From the NCBI RefSeq assembly GCF_004217555.1, contig NZ_SHKW01000001.1, forward strand, positions 4,464,001 to 4,528,000: a stretch of DNA of 64,000 bases, written 5' to 3'. This document shows, piece after piece, positions 51,958 through 61,212 of the stretch. Numbering within the stretch: position 1 is the first letter of the stretch; each line of letters begins with the position of its first letter. The position numbers and the translations under genes are program-made. The notes under the pieces were generated by a model. The model made no database searches. It was not told the origin of the DNA and was given only the letters and a program-made list of their open reading frames with translations. This DNA is from Edaphobacter modestus. GTDB lineage: Bacteria > Acidobacteriota > Terriglobia > Terriglobales > Acidobacteriaceae.

Positions 51958-51974
51958 ATTGCATAGTATGCAAA
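51958..51974. promoter_or_regulatory. operator-like palindrome TTGC-N7-GCAA (site G)
   Basis: ATTGCATAGTATGCAAA lies in the divergent region between the exported lactonase and DUF1080 genes, 47 bases before the latter's start. Six bases after it another TTGC half-site stands (GCAAAATAGATTGC), again with N6 phasing. Confidence 0.75.
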
Positions 51975-52021
51975 ATAGATTGCGAAGAACGCCTTGGGCG
52001 AACAGAGTTGAGGACCCTTCG

Positions 52022-53953
52022 ATGTTGATGTCTCTGCGATTAGCCGGTGCCGGAATTCTTATGTTGATGCCCTTTATGACGACAATGCGGGCTCAGACAC
52101 CAAGTTTTACGCCGGATGGCATCTTCCAAGGATCCTCTCTTGCAGGGTGGAAGCATTTCGGCAATGCAAAATGGACAGCCTCTAACGGCGAAATTACGGG
52201 TACCGGCGACGGCCTGCTTATCTTCGATAAGCCGACGCAGGATACCGGTGTCTATCTTCAGTTTCGTTGCGAGAGCGACTGCAATGCCGGAATTTTTCTA
52301 CGTCTCGAAAAAAAAGGCGACGGAATGTGCGGTGTGCTCCTCTCGATGCAACAAGAGGAGCTGGCGGCGTATCGCGTGACGCTGGACGCTACGGGGAAAG
52401 AGACAGAGCGGACCAAGCTGCGCAATGCGGGGGGGCAGATTCGGTTTGCTCCTCCTGCTCCGCCACCTGGCTCGCCGGCGGCAAGACCGTTCAGCCGGCC
52501 CGAGCTGCCTCCGATGCCTGACGGGATGGCCGCGCCGCTCGATCGTCCTGCGAAGGGCCTGCACAAGGAAGGCTGGAACGATGTTGAGGTGTTGCTGGAT
52601 GCAGATATCCTTCGGGCTTTCTTCAATGACGGCGGAGACGCCGTCAGTGTCGCAACCGAAGGGATGGACGGCTTCGGACCGTTTGCCTTGTATTCCGGGG
52701 GATCGACCGTTCATTTTCGTGCTGTCGCCTACAAAGACCTTGGCAGAAAAACCTGGGGTAAGGAGGAAGTGGGCTCCGGCTTCAAGATGCAGCGGGTGAA
52801 TGAGTTTTATTACGGGTGGTCTGCTGCCGCGGCCGATTTCAATCACGATGGCAAATTGGATATCGTCTCGGGACCATTCGTCTATTTTGGTCCGGACTAT
52901 ACGGAGTCCCGCGAGATCTACCCGGCCCAGATCGTGAATGCATCGACGAATTATTCGATGGAAGACTGGGTGGAGCACGCCTCGGACTTTACCGGCGATG
53001 GGTGGGCCGATGTTCTGACGACGAGTCACGCGGGTGGAGGCAAGGACGGCGCCGTCCTCTACGTGAATCCGAAAGGTGAATCGCGTCGCTGGGCGAAATT
53101 TACCGTCGTCGCCCCCATCGACAGCGAAGAGACCGTGCTTGCCGACATCGATGGAGATGGAAAGCAAGAGCTGGTGTATATGGGAGGCGGGTACATGTGC
53201 TATGCCAAGCCCGATCCCGCACACCCCACGGATCGCTGGGTTGTTCACAAGGTCAGCGAGCATGGACCGTGGCCGGCGCACGGTATCGGTGCCGGCGATG
53301 TAAACGGCGATGGCCGTATGGATATTGTTGGCGCTTACGGATGGTGGGAGCAGCCTGCCCAGGGAGTTGCTGAGGCCAAGTGGAAATATCATGCTGCACC
53401 TTTCGGGCGGTGGGGGCGAACCTCGGCGGGGGGAGCAAAGATTGGCGTCTATGACATCAATGGCGATGGTCTGCCGGATGTCGTGACTTCCATGCAGGCG
53501 CACGGGTGGGGAATCAGCTGGTTTGAACAGAAGAGATCTTCCGATGGGGAGATCAGTTTTGTCCCTCATGTCGTGATGGACCGCACCGCAAAGGACAGCG
53601 CAGGCGGAGTGGTCTTCACGGAGCCACACGCGTCGACGATTGCTGATGTGGACGGAGATGGGATTCCGGACTTCATCGTCGCGAAGCGTTATTGGTCGCA
53701 TCTCGACGACTTCTACGACCCGGATCCATACGGTGCTCCCGTTTTGTATGTGTACCGGACCGTACGTGACAAGACGGCTCCAGGAGGAGCTCGATTTGTA
53801 CCGGAATTGGTCCATAACTACTCCGGCGGAGGGTCAGATGTTCTGGCCCGTGATCTGAACGGAGACGGGGTTATGGATCTTGTGACCTCGACCCGCAGTG
53901 GAACTTACATCTTCTGGGGGACAGGAAAGACCAGAAAAGGCGGCTCAAAATGA
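52022..53953 (+). CDS. exported DUF1080 (3-keto-disaccharide hydrolase-like) plus FG-GAP repeat protein
   Basis: The 643-residue protein has a signal peptide (residues 1-25, ending MRAQ). A DUF1080/LamG-like domain follows (about 30-220: GWKHFGNAKWTASNGEITG, YLQFRCESDCNAGIFLR). The C-terminal half is built of FG-GAP/VCBS repeats with Ca-binding DxDxDG motifs (ADFNHDGKLDIV, ADIDGDGKQELV, GDVNGDGRMDIV, ADVDGDGIPDFI, RDLNGDGVMDLV). DUF1080 proteins are linked to 3-keto-glycoside hydrolysis, so it may help process oxidised oligosaccharides outside the cytoplasm. A proline-rich linker (PPAPPPGSPAARP) joins the parts. The ATG has GAGGA upstream; the operator lies between promoter and start. Confidence 0.82.
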   Translation: MLMSLRLAGAGILMLMPFMTTMRAQTPSFTPDGIFQGSSLAGWKHFGNAKWTASNGEITGTGDGLLIFDKPTQDTGVYLQFRCESDCNAGIFLRLEKKGDGMCGVLLSMQQEELAAYRVTLDATGKETERTKLRNAGGQIRFAPPAPPPGSPAARPFSRPELPPMPDGMAAPLDRPAKGLHKEGWNDVEVLLDADILRAFFNDGGDAVSVATEGMDGFGPFALYSGGSTVHFRAVAYKDLGRKTWGKEEVGSGFKMQRVNEFYYGWSAAAADFNHDGKLDIVSGPFVYFGPDYTESREIYPAQIVNASTNYSMEDWVEHASDFTGDGWADVLTTSHAGGGKDGAVLYVNPKGESRRWAKFTVVAPIDSEETVLADIDGDGKQELVYMGGGYMCYAKPDPAHPTDRWVVHKVSEHGPWPAHGIGAGDVNGDGRMDIVGAYGWWEQPAQGVAEAKWKYHAAPFGRWGRTSAGGAKIGVYDINGDGLPDVVTSMQAHGWGISWFEQKRSSDGEISFVPHVVMDRTAKDSAGGVVFTEPHASTIADVDGDGIPDFIVAKRYWSHLDDFYDPDPYGAPVLYVYRTVRDKTAPGGARFVPELVHNYSGGGSDVLARDLNGDGVMDLVTSTRSGTYIFWGTGKTRKGGSK

Positions 53954-54094
53954 CGTTTTACTCAAGATCTTGGAGCCAGCATCAGGACGTATCGTTGTTC
54001 TTCGCGAAACCGCGCCAATTTCCACCGTCGTCAAAATATAGCTTCCAAACATCAACCGTGACAGGTATGCCTGTCCTTTTTAGGAGGTAAGAAC

Positions 54095-57000
54095 ATGCGA
54101 GTTCTCAGGCTCGTAATCCTATGCTCACTTGCTCTGTGCTTTGCGGCCCTTGGCCGGTGTCTATGGGCTCAGAGTACAACCGGTTCTGTCGTGGGCTCAA
54201 TCTCTGATTCCACTGGATCTGTCATCCCAAACGCAACGATCACCTTGACCAATAATGCTACAGGTGAAAAACGAACGGTCATCACCACCGATTCAGGCGA
54301 CTACCAGCTTCTTTCGATTCTGCCAGGGAGATACACCCTCACGGTTGAAGCTCAAGGATTCCGCCGCTATTCTCATGACCCGGTCGAAGTCCAGGTCGAC
54401 CTCGCCACACGCGAGAATGTGGAGATGACGGTAGGTAGCGCGACCGAACAGATCACTGTAACGTCCCAGGCGCCCATTATTCAGACAGAAAACGCTGCCC
54501 TTGGACAGGTAGTGTCGGGCAAGGCGGTCACCGATATACCACTGAATGGCCGCAACGTCCTCGCTCTTGTGGGACTGGTTCCAGGCGTTGTTCCGCAGGG
54601 AAGCTCATCAGGGAATCTAACCGGCCAAAATGTATTTGCCGCGGGCAACTATCAGATTGGCGGTGGTAGCGCGAACCAGAGCGCTACACTCTACGACGGA
54701 GCCCCGGTCAACATCTCGTATGGAAACATTACGGCACTCGTTCCATCGCAGGACACAGTGCAGGAATTTCGTGTGCAGACCAACAACAATACGGCCGAAT
54801 TTGGAAACTATACTGGTGGCGTCATTAACATCGCGAGTAAGTCTGGTTCCAATGCAATTCATGGCACCGTATATGAGTTTGTTCGTAACACGATCTTCAA
54901 TACCACTCCATACTTCGCCAAACATAATCCGAACCAGGTTCTAGGTAAGAATCCTTATCACCAGAACCAGTTTGGAGCGAACGTCGGCTTCCCGATCATC
55001 AAAGACCGCCTCTTTGGCTTTTTTGACTATCAGGGATACCGTCAGTCTCAGCAGCGTCTGTATAACTACACGGTGCCTACCCTCAAGATGAGGCAGGGCG
55101 ATTTTTCTGAGCTCTGCACTCTCAATCCGGCGACAAATCTTTGCACCGGGAATCCCGCTTCCACTGCGACCGCTGGTCAGATCTATGATCCCTGCGGAGG
55201 CAGCGTGGCGGGTGGTCAGGGATGCCCGGGATACACGGGGCAACGCACACCTTATGCCGGAAATGTTATTCCGGCCGCGCGATGGAGCGCTGTTGCCAGA
55301 AATCTTCTCAACTTTCCTTACTGGGCCGCTCCGACTGGTCCCGGCGTAACAAACAACTTTGTTCGGTATGCGGGTTCTGGAGGTAAGAACGATCAATATA
55401 ACGGTCGCGTCGACTTCACCCTTAGCGACAAACAGCGCATCTTTGGAAGATACACACAGTGGAACTCAAAGAATCAAGGGTCCATGCCATATAACAATGG
55501 TCTGATTTCGGGTGATCCGATCTCTCCAGAGGCGTTCAAAACCTATCAGACTGTCATTGGAGATACCTATCTCTTCAACCCTACTTTGATCGGCGACCTT
55601 CGTCTCTCCTTCACCCGATGGAACTACGTGCGTACTCCAGGAACTCTGGGCTACGACGAAACTCAGCTCGGATTTCCCTCCTACATGGGGACAATCTCTG
55701 ACCTGAATCGCGTTCCGAACTCAACAACGGTTCCAGGCATCGCCTTGTCGAATCCTACGGTCAACGGAATTGGTACCGGCTATATCTTCTCAATTAATAA
55801 CAACTACGTGATTGCGCCGAATGTCACCAAGACCTTCAAAGGACACACCATCAAGGCTGGCGCTGATCTTCGGCGCCTGGAGATGAGTTATTTCCAAAAC
55901 AACAGTCCTGGTGGCTCATTCCAGTTCAATCCGTTTATGTCTTCGTTTGGCAATAACGCAGCGGGCGGTCACCCGTTCGCATCGTTCCTGATGGGCTACA
56001 TGGTCGATCAGGCATCGACTGCCAGCGTCGTTCAGATTGCTCCACCTACATACAGCACCATGTATTACCAGGGCTACTTCGTACAGGATAACTGGATGGT
56101 TAATTCAAAACTTACTCTGAACATCGGCCTTCGGTACGAGATTCCGGGTGTGTGGAGAGAACGTAATCAACTGATGGCGACCTTCAACCCAACGGAGGTT
56201 AATCCTGTTCTTGGAAATGTTTCCATTAATGGTCGCGCTATCACCGGCGCTTATGACTTGGTCAACTCCCCGCAGCACCCTGATAAAGGTTTGCGTGGTG
56301 AGAATTTTTCCAACTTCTCGCCGCGTCTTGGCCTTGCATTCCGACCGGACGATAAAACGGTCATTCGTGCGGGGTGGGGTAAATTTGTAATTCCAGCTTA
56401 TTTGCAGTTCCCGGAATCGCCGGTGCAGTCGCCTCTTTCCTATATAACCAACAATCCTGTATCGACTCTGGATTCTGGTTTAACCCCTAACGCTACTCTG
56501 GATAACCCGCTTCCCAGCGGAATTACGCCAGCCCCTGGCCGCGATCCGAAGTATCAACAGCTTCTTCTGGGAGGCTCTGCCAACGCTCTGCAAGCGAGCG
56601 AAGATAATGGCGCCACATATCAATGGAATTTCGCGATTCAGCGGCAGCTTCCTCTGGGCATCGCTCTCGAGGCAGCATACTCCGGACTGCATGGATCCCA
56701 TCTTCCTCTCAGCCGTTCTATCAATCAGGTCTCTCAGCAGTATCTGAACCAAGCTCTTACGGATTCCAACTGCGTGGGGCCGACGGCGAATCTCAATAGC
56801 AATTGCTTCCTGACGAGACGAGTAGCGAATCCTTTCAACCGCTCCTTGTTTTCCCAGGGTAACCAGCAATATGCGACCGTACAGGCAACTCAGCTCTATC
56901 GTCCCTATCCACAGTATGGCGCCATCTCAAATACTGGAAACTACGTTGGCGTAAGCAACTACAGCTCTCTCCAGATGAAGGTCGAAAAGCGCTTCTCTTC

Positions 57001-57730
57001 AGGAGGCGTTCTACTCGGTTCCTATACGTTCTCCAAATTGATGGCGAACGTGGAATCGTTGACCTCCTGGCTGGAGGCGACCGGTGCTCCGGGATACCAG
57101 AACATGAACGATCTTAGCCAGGAATACTCACTGTCGGGTTATGACTCACGTCAGCGCCTGACGGTCAGCTATGTCTACTTCCTTCCCTTTGGTAAGAATC
57201 AACATTGGGGTTCAGGAGTTTCAGGCTTCCTCGGCGGCCTGATCTCCGGCTACGGCGTCAACGGGGTCACTACCTTCCAGAAGGGCTTCCCGCTGGGCTT
57301 CTCGATGGCGCAGAATACGGTAAGCACGTATGCTCTGGCGGGTACGACTCGTCCAAACATCGTTCAGGGTTGCGCGAAGGCGACGTCAGGATCAATACAG
57401 TCACGACTTGGAGATAGCTCCTCCAACTTCAAGAGAATGTATGATCCTGCTTGTTTCCAGGCTCCCGGGAACTTCCGATTCGGCAACGAATCGAGAACGG
57501 ATAATCAGCTTCGGGCGCCAGGAATTGCAAACTACGACCTGGCGTTGTTCAAGGACACTCACCTCACAGAACGACTGGTATTACAACTCCGTGTCGAATC
57601 GTTCAACCTGTTCAACAGGGTCCAATTCGGCGCTCCAAATACTTCGATCGGATCGGCCCAGATGGGACAGATAACCACTCAGGTCAACGATCCTCGATTA
57701 CTGCAGTTGGCAGGACGTATCAACTTCTAG
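54095..57730 (+). CDS. TonB-dependent receptor, OAR-like, with carboxypeptidase-regulatory N-terminus
   Basis: The 1211-residue outer-membrane protein has a signal peptide (residues 1-27) and a CarboxypepD_reg beta-sandwich domain (GSVVGSISDSTGSVIPNATI, ending about residue 115). A plug domain follows (IPLNGRNVLALVGLVPGV, DGAPVNISYGNITALVPSQD), then a long beta-barrel that ends in aromatic Phe (LLQLAGRINF), as outer-membrane barrels do. No clear TonB box was seen. These receptors import large carbohydrates in Acidobacteria and are usually next to glycosidases; here it follows the GH3/DUF1080 genes, so uptake of the island's oligosaccharide is likely. A perfect TAGGAGG lies before the ATG. A strong terminator follows. 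Confidence 0.9.
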   Translation: MRVLRLVILCSLALCFAALGRCLWAQSTTGSVVGSISDSTGSVIPNATITLTNNATGEKRTVITTDSGDYQLLSILPGRYTLTVEAQGFRRYSHDPVEVQVDLATRENVEMTVGSATEQITVTSQAPIIQTENAALGQVVSGKAVTDIPLNGRNVLALVGLVPGVVPQGSSSGNLTGQNVFAAGNYQIGGGSANQSATLYDGAPVNISYGNITALVPSQDTVQEFRVQTNNNTAEFGNYTGGVINIASKSGSNAIHGTVYEFVRNTIFNTTPYFAKHNPNQVLGKNPYHQNQFGANVGFPIIKDRLFGFFDYQGYRQSQQRLYNYTVPTLKMRQGDFSELCTLNPATNLCTGNPASTATAGQIYDPCGGSVAGGQGCPGYTGQRTPYAGNVIPAARWSAVARNLLNFPYWAAPTGPGVTNNFVRYAGSGGKNDQYNGRVDFTLSDKQRIFGRYTQWNSKNQGSMPYNNGLISGDPISPEAFKTYQTVIGDTYLFNPTLIGDLRLSFTRWNYVRTPGTLGYDETQLGFPSYMGTISDLNRVPNSTTVPGIALSNPTVNGIGTGYIFSINNNYVIAPNVTKTFKGHTIKAGADLRRLEMSYFQNNSPGGSFQFNPFMSSFGNNAAGGHPFASFLMGYMVDQASTASVVQIAPPTYSTMYYQGYFVQDNWMVNSKLTLNIGLRYEIPGVWRERNQLMATFNPTEVNPVLGNVSINGRAITGAYDLVNSPQHPDKGLRGENFSNFSPRLGLAFRPDDKTVIRAGWGKFVIPAYLQFPESPVQSPLSYITNNPVSTLDSGLTPNATLDNPLPSGITPAPGRDPKYQQLLLGGSANALQASEDNGATYQWNFAIQRQLPLGIALEAAYSGLHGSHLPLSRSINQVSQQYLNQALTDSNCVGPTANLNSNCFLTRRVANPFNRSLFSQGNQQYATVQATQLYRPYPQYGAISNTGNYVGVSNYSSLQMKVEKRFSSGGVLLGSYTFSKLMANVESLTSWLEATGAPGYQNMNDLSQEYSLSGYDSRQRLTVSYVYFLPFGKNQHWGSGVSGFLGGLISGYGVNGVTTFQKGFPLGFSMAQNTVSTYALAGTTRPNIVQGCAKATSGSIQSRLGDSSSNFKRMYDPACFQAPGNFRFGNESRTDNQLRAPGIANYDLALFKDTHLTERLVLQLRVESFNLFNRVQFGAPNTSIGSAQMGQITTQVNDPRLLQLAGRINF

Positions 57731-57754
57731 TAAGCGAGTGAATATGTAAAAAAG

Positions 57755-57793
57755 AAGGTCCGCCGACCAGATGATTGGTCGGCGGACCTTTTT
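57755..57793. terminator. strong bidirectional stem-loop terminator
   Basis: The 14-base perfect stem AAGGTCCGCCGACC / GGTCGGCGGACCTT with an 8-base loop is followed by TTT and preceded by an A-rich run on the other side. It separates the TonB receptor from the convergent polyketide synthase gene. Confidence 0.9.
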
Positions 57794-57845
57794 AGCAGCT
57801 CTATCTTTCCTCGTCTGGGTGGTTAAAGATAAAAGTTCGCTCGCG

Positions 57846-58907
57846 TCACCACTGAAGAAGGACGAGTTCGGAACAGAAGGCCGGGCCCATAGCCGCGAGG
57901 ATGCTATAAGAGCCAGGTTTGCCTGGGTGGACTTTGAGGTAATCTTCCATGACGGCCAGCACGGAAGCAGCCGAGAGATTTCCGACTTCACGAAGGCTCT
58001 TCCAGGATGGGGCGAGAGCATCGGGCGGGAGACCGAGCGAAGTCTGCATTGCCTCAAGAACCTTGGGGCCGCCGGAGTGGAAGATGTAGGTTGAGATGTC
58101 GTCGCGGGTGAGGTTGTTATCGGCGAGGAAGCCCTCAACATTCTGAAGAAGGTTCTCTTCCACGACGCGGGGAACGTCGGGGGAGAGAACGATCTTGAAG
58201 CCGGATTCAACGATGTCCCAACCCATAACCCGTTCCGTGTTCCGATAGAAGGTTGACCGAGTGGAAAGCACGCGGGGACCACGATTCTGGCGTCCCAACT
58301 CCGTCTCGGCCCCAGCGATGACGACAGCTGCGGCGCCGTCTCCGAAGAGACCGGAGGAGATGAGGTTCGCGATCGATTGATCATCATCCTGCCAGGTGAG
58401 GGAGCAGAGCTCGACAGAGAGAAGAAGAGCATAGTGGGTAGGAAACGCACGGACGTAATCGGAGGCGCGAGCGATACCGGCAGCTCCGGCGACACAGCCC
58501 AGACCGAAGATTGGCGTCCGCTTGATATTGACTGGGAAGGGAAGGCGGTTTATGAGGCGGGCATCGACGGTGGGACTGGAGATTCCTGTCACAGACGCGA
58601 AGAAGATTGCGGAGATATCCTCGGGGGATATTCCGGCATGATCGAGTGAACGGCAGATGGCCTGCTGCCCCAGATCGACAGCGGCCTTGATCCAGGCATC
58701 ATTGGTCTTGCGAAATGTGTCGAGAGCGGGATATTGCTCGAGCGGAAAGACAGTATGACGATACTCGACGCCGCAGTTGGCGTGGAGACGGGTGAGAAGG
58801 CGCGGCTCCTCCATCTTGTGCTGCCATCGGTCGCGAAGTGCTTCGGCGATGACACTCTGATGATAGCGATTGGGAGGATAGGCTGTTCCGACAGAAGAGA
58901 TGCGCAT
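57846..58907 (-). CDS. type III polyketide synthase (chalcone/alkylresorcinol synthase family)
   Basis: The 353-residue thiolase-fold enzyme has the full catalytic triad: Cys138 in FGLGCVAGAAG, His277 in FHSGGPK and Asn310 in REVGNLSAAS. Length is normal. These enzymes condense malonyl-CoA onto an acyl-CoA starter to make pyrones, resorcinols or phenolic lipids, so the product here may be an alkyl-pyrone or alkyl-resorcinol membrane lipid. No methyltransferase, oxidase or carrier gene is adjacent, so no tailoring is evident. It is a single gene, downstream of the terminator shared with the TonB receptor. Confidence 0.88.
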   Translation of the reverse strand: MRISSVGTAYPPNRYHQSVIAEALRDRWQHKMEEPRLLTRLHANCGVEYRHTVFPLEQYPALDTFRKTNDAWIKAAVDLGQQAICRSLDHAGISPEDISAIFFASVTGISSPTVDARLINRLPFPVNIKRTPIFGLGCVAGAAGIARASDYVRAFPTHYALLLSVELCSLTWQDDDQSIANLISSGLFGDGAAAVVIAGAETELGRQNRGPRVLSTRSTFYRNTERVMGWDIVESGFKIVLSPDVPRVVEENLLQNVEGFLADNNLTRDDISTYIFHSGGPKVLEAMQTSLGLPPDALAPSWKSLREVGNLSAASVLAVMEDYLKVHPGKPGSYSILAAMGPAFCSELVLLQW

Positions 58908-59035
58908 GCTTATAAAGGCCTTTGTGATCCGGTTGAAGTGATGTAAATCATTTGGGTTATAGAGTCCCCTTCAGCGTACATGCTTTGGCTGGAATCCTAT
59001 GCAATAGTTTTGTCTTATGATTGAGCCGATTAGGT

Positions 59036-59908
59036 TTAGTGAATGAGGGCGAGTTGTCGGTCGTAGAGAGAATTCAAAGGAAACTCGCGCTTCAGATCGA
59101 TCAGGATGGAGCGCGCTTCTTGAGGACGGTTTTCGCGAAGAGCCGCCACGGCAAGCATCATGCGGGCGAAGGGGGCGAGATAATGCCCCTGAGTGGCCGT
59201 TAGCTTCAGTAATCGAATTCCTTCTTCACGGCTGGTCGAGGCCCCGGTGAGATTGAGAAGCCAGCGGACAGGGGCGAATTTCAGGCTGAGCATGTAGTTT
59301 TCGACACCGGAAGCCAGATAAGCATCGTACATGTGCGGATTAGCTGCCAATGCCTGCTTCGAATATGCACTGGCCTCCTTGCTGTAATTGAGAGCGGCAA
59401 GATCTTTCTTATCGATCATAAGAGCATAGTCTGAACGCATCCCGCTTACCAGCGTTTTGACGTAAAGAGCGCGAGCATCCTGTGGATTCTGCTTAAGTGC
59501 CGTGTCGGCGAGGTTTGACGCCTGGTTGAGCCGTTCTTCGAAGGATTTGCGGATGTTCTCATCCGGAGCGAGGCGACTTCGGCTGTCAAATCGGCTCTGA
59601 TTCGCAAATAACTGAACGTCGATTATCTTGAGCCGCTCGAATTCGCTGAACAACGAAGCCGCCGCATCCGAGACAGGGCCCATAGGATCTTGAGGATGTG
59701 CGGACATCCACTGCTGGAACTTAAGATGGGCGTCGGAGAAGCGCAAATTATACATGTCGCGATAGCCCTCATCGAGGGGCGTTCCAGTCAAAGGTTGACT
59801 GGCGAACGTCCACGATGCGATCCCGAACAACAGAAGAAAGATCCCAGCTACATACTGGCGGCCAGCAGGCCGGACTTTGGCGATGCGGAACAACGTGTTT
59901 ACGGTCAT
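59036..59908 (-). CDS. exported TPR-like protein, hypothetical
   Basis: The 290-residue protein has a signal peptide or anchor (residues 19-37, AGIFLLLFGIASWTFASQ) followed by helical repeats resembling TPRs (DARALYVKTLVSGMRSDYAL, AYSKQALAANPHMYDAYLAS, RMMLAVAALRENRPQEARSI). No catalytic motif is seen. It may be a periplasmic scaffold for envelope or polysaccharide assembly, consistent with the neighbouring PEP-CTERM, flippase and TPR genes, but this is context only. Confidence 0.7.
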   Translation of the reverse strand: MTVNTLFRIAKVRPAGRQYVAGIFLLLFGIASWTFASQPLTGTPLDEGYRDMYNLRFSDAHLKFQQWMSAHPQDPMGPVSDAAASLFSEFERLKIIDVQLFANQSRFDSRSRLAPDENIRKSFEERLNQASNLADTALKQNPQDARALYVKTLVSGMRSDYALMIDKKDLAALNYSKEASAYSKQALAANPHMYDAYLASGVENYMLSLKFAPVRWLLNLTGASTSREEGIRLLKLTATQGHYLAPFARMMLAVAALRENRPQEARSILIDLKREFPLNSLYDRQLALIH

Positions 59909-60373
59909 CAGGGTCCTGTCTGAAGCTTATGCCCTCATTCGGTTTGACGAAAGGAACGAGCCTAAATCTTTGTGATCCGTGGCACTTGCAGATGTACGAG
60001 ATAAATCTGCGCGCCCGTTCTTGGCCCTCTCCGTGGCATCCTCTCCGAGTTCGAGGGAGGATTCTAATCTTGAGACTGCGGAGCGACAGTGATTGTAAAC
60101 AGCTTTCTTTAGGGGAGATAGGGCCAAATTTCCTATTTCGATAGGCAGATATTTGCAGCTTCCGATTAAGATTCTACTTGCAAGTTATTGATTTATATGG
60201 GATCTATTTTGGCCGGTGATCTGCACGTAAGAGATTCAAGAAACCTAAATCGATTTTCGGCCCTTAGTTTCAATTGTTTCCGCAGCAGTGTCATGGGATT
60301 CCCGAATTTGCTCGAAGGTTCAATTCAATTCCAGCCGTCAATTTCGACGGCATTTTTCCAGGAGGAAGGTTCA
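59909..60373. other. intergenic region upstream of the PEP-CTERM gene
   Basis: No gene is supported between the TPR gene start and the PEP-CTERM start; a frame upstream of 60374 is in frame with that gene, but its start codons lack a ribosome-binding site. The last bases before 60374 contain the strong GGAGGAAGG site. No further repeat was noted. Confidence 0.5.
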
Positions 60374-61051
60374 ATGAAGCTCTTCTCGAAATTCTCTGCT
60401 CTGGCGGCGGTTCTGGTTCTCTCGACCGCGTTTGCAGCAGCAGAAACGATCTCTGTTGGTAGCTATGGCGCTTCCAATGGAAATGGTGGTTCTACACCGG
60501 CCGGTCCATTCGACAACACTGCGGTGATGTTTGGTGCGCAGCAGACATATAACATTTCTCCGGGTGGCGCGTGGTCCGGTCCTGCAGGGAACTCAAGCTG
60601 GGTATCCTACGATCCCAACTCGGGTCCAACAGGCGGTAATGTTGACCCAAACGCAACGTATACCTATACGACGAGCTTCGACGCTGAGGGTGGCGTTTAC
60701 TCCGGTTCCATGATCATCATGGCCGATGACACCGCAAACGTTCTTTTGAATGGTGTCGAAATCATCTCTGCCGGCGCGCTCGGAACCAATTCGCATTGCG
60801 CGGACATTGCCCCGAACTGCACCTCGATGTTCAGCTTCGACCTGACGTCGATCACGCTTCTGGCGGGAACGAACATCCTGACTTTCAACGTGCAGCAGAC
60901 GGCTCTGGTTCATCAAGGGCTTGACTTCTCCGGCAGCCTTACCAATGGCAGCCCGGTTCCTGAGCCTGGATCGCTCCTGCTGTTCGGCACGGGGCTGATC
61001 GGTTCGGCCGGCGCTCTTCTGCGTCGGATGAAGGTATCCGCTTTGAAGTAA
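60374..61051 (+). CDS. PEP-CTERM sorting domain protein
   Basis: The 225-residue protein has a signal peptide (MKLFSKFSALAAVLVLSTAFAA) and a beta-rich middle rich in Ser, Thr, Asn and Gly. The C-terminal PEP-CTERM anchor reads VPEPGSLLLFGTGLIGSAGA, then a basic LLRRMK tail. The signal is recognised and cut by an exosortase, releasing or anchoring the protein at the surface in exopolysaccharide-producing bacteria. No exosortase gene is in the window. I chose the ATG at 60374 with GGAGGAAGG just upstream over an in-frame ATG at 60197 and others. A stem-loop terminator follows. Confidence 0.9.
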   Translation: MKLFSKFSALAAVLVLSTAFAAAETISVGSYGASNGNGGSTPAGPFDNTAVMFGAQQTYNISPGGAWSGPAGNSSWVSYDPNSGPTGGNVDPNATYTYTTSFDAEGGVYSGSMIIMADDTANVLLNGVEIISAGALGTNSHCADIAPNCTSMFSFDLTSITLLAGTNILTFNVQQTALVHQGLDFSGSLTNGSPVPEPGSLLLFGTGLIGSAGALLRRMKVSALK

Positions 61052-61060
61052 GTCTGTCGA

Positions 61061-61110
61061 AACTGTTCCTTTGCGGCAGGTGCCGGGAGCCCTGCCGTGA
61101 AGGAACAGTT
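61061..61110 (+). terminator. long stem-loop after the PEP-CTERM gene
   Basis: AACTGTTCCTT and AAGGAACAGTT pair around an inner CGGCAGG / CCTGCCG stem, giving a long interrupted hairpin. No T-run follows, so it is likely an mRNA 3' stem or a weak terminator. Confidence 0.6.
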
Positions 61111-61127
61111 AGAGCAGATCCAATTGC

Positions 61128-61159
61128 GAGTGAGGAGAAATCTCCTCACTCATTTTTTT
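61128..61159 (+). terminator. rho-independent terminator
   Basis: The perfect stem GAGTGAGGAGA / TCTCCTCACTC with a two-base AA loop is followed by CA and seven T residues, a standard terminator for the PEP-CTERM transcript. It lies before the convergent flippase gene. Confidence 0.8.
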
Positions 61160-61212
61160 GTGGGGTGAAGCAGCCCGTTGCCGCTTGGAAGACGCGATAG
61201 GAGTCGAGACGG

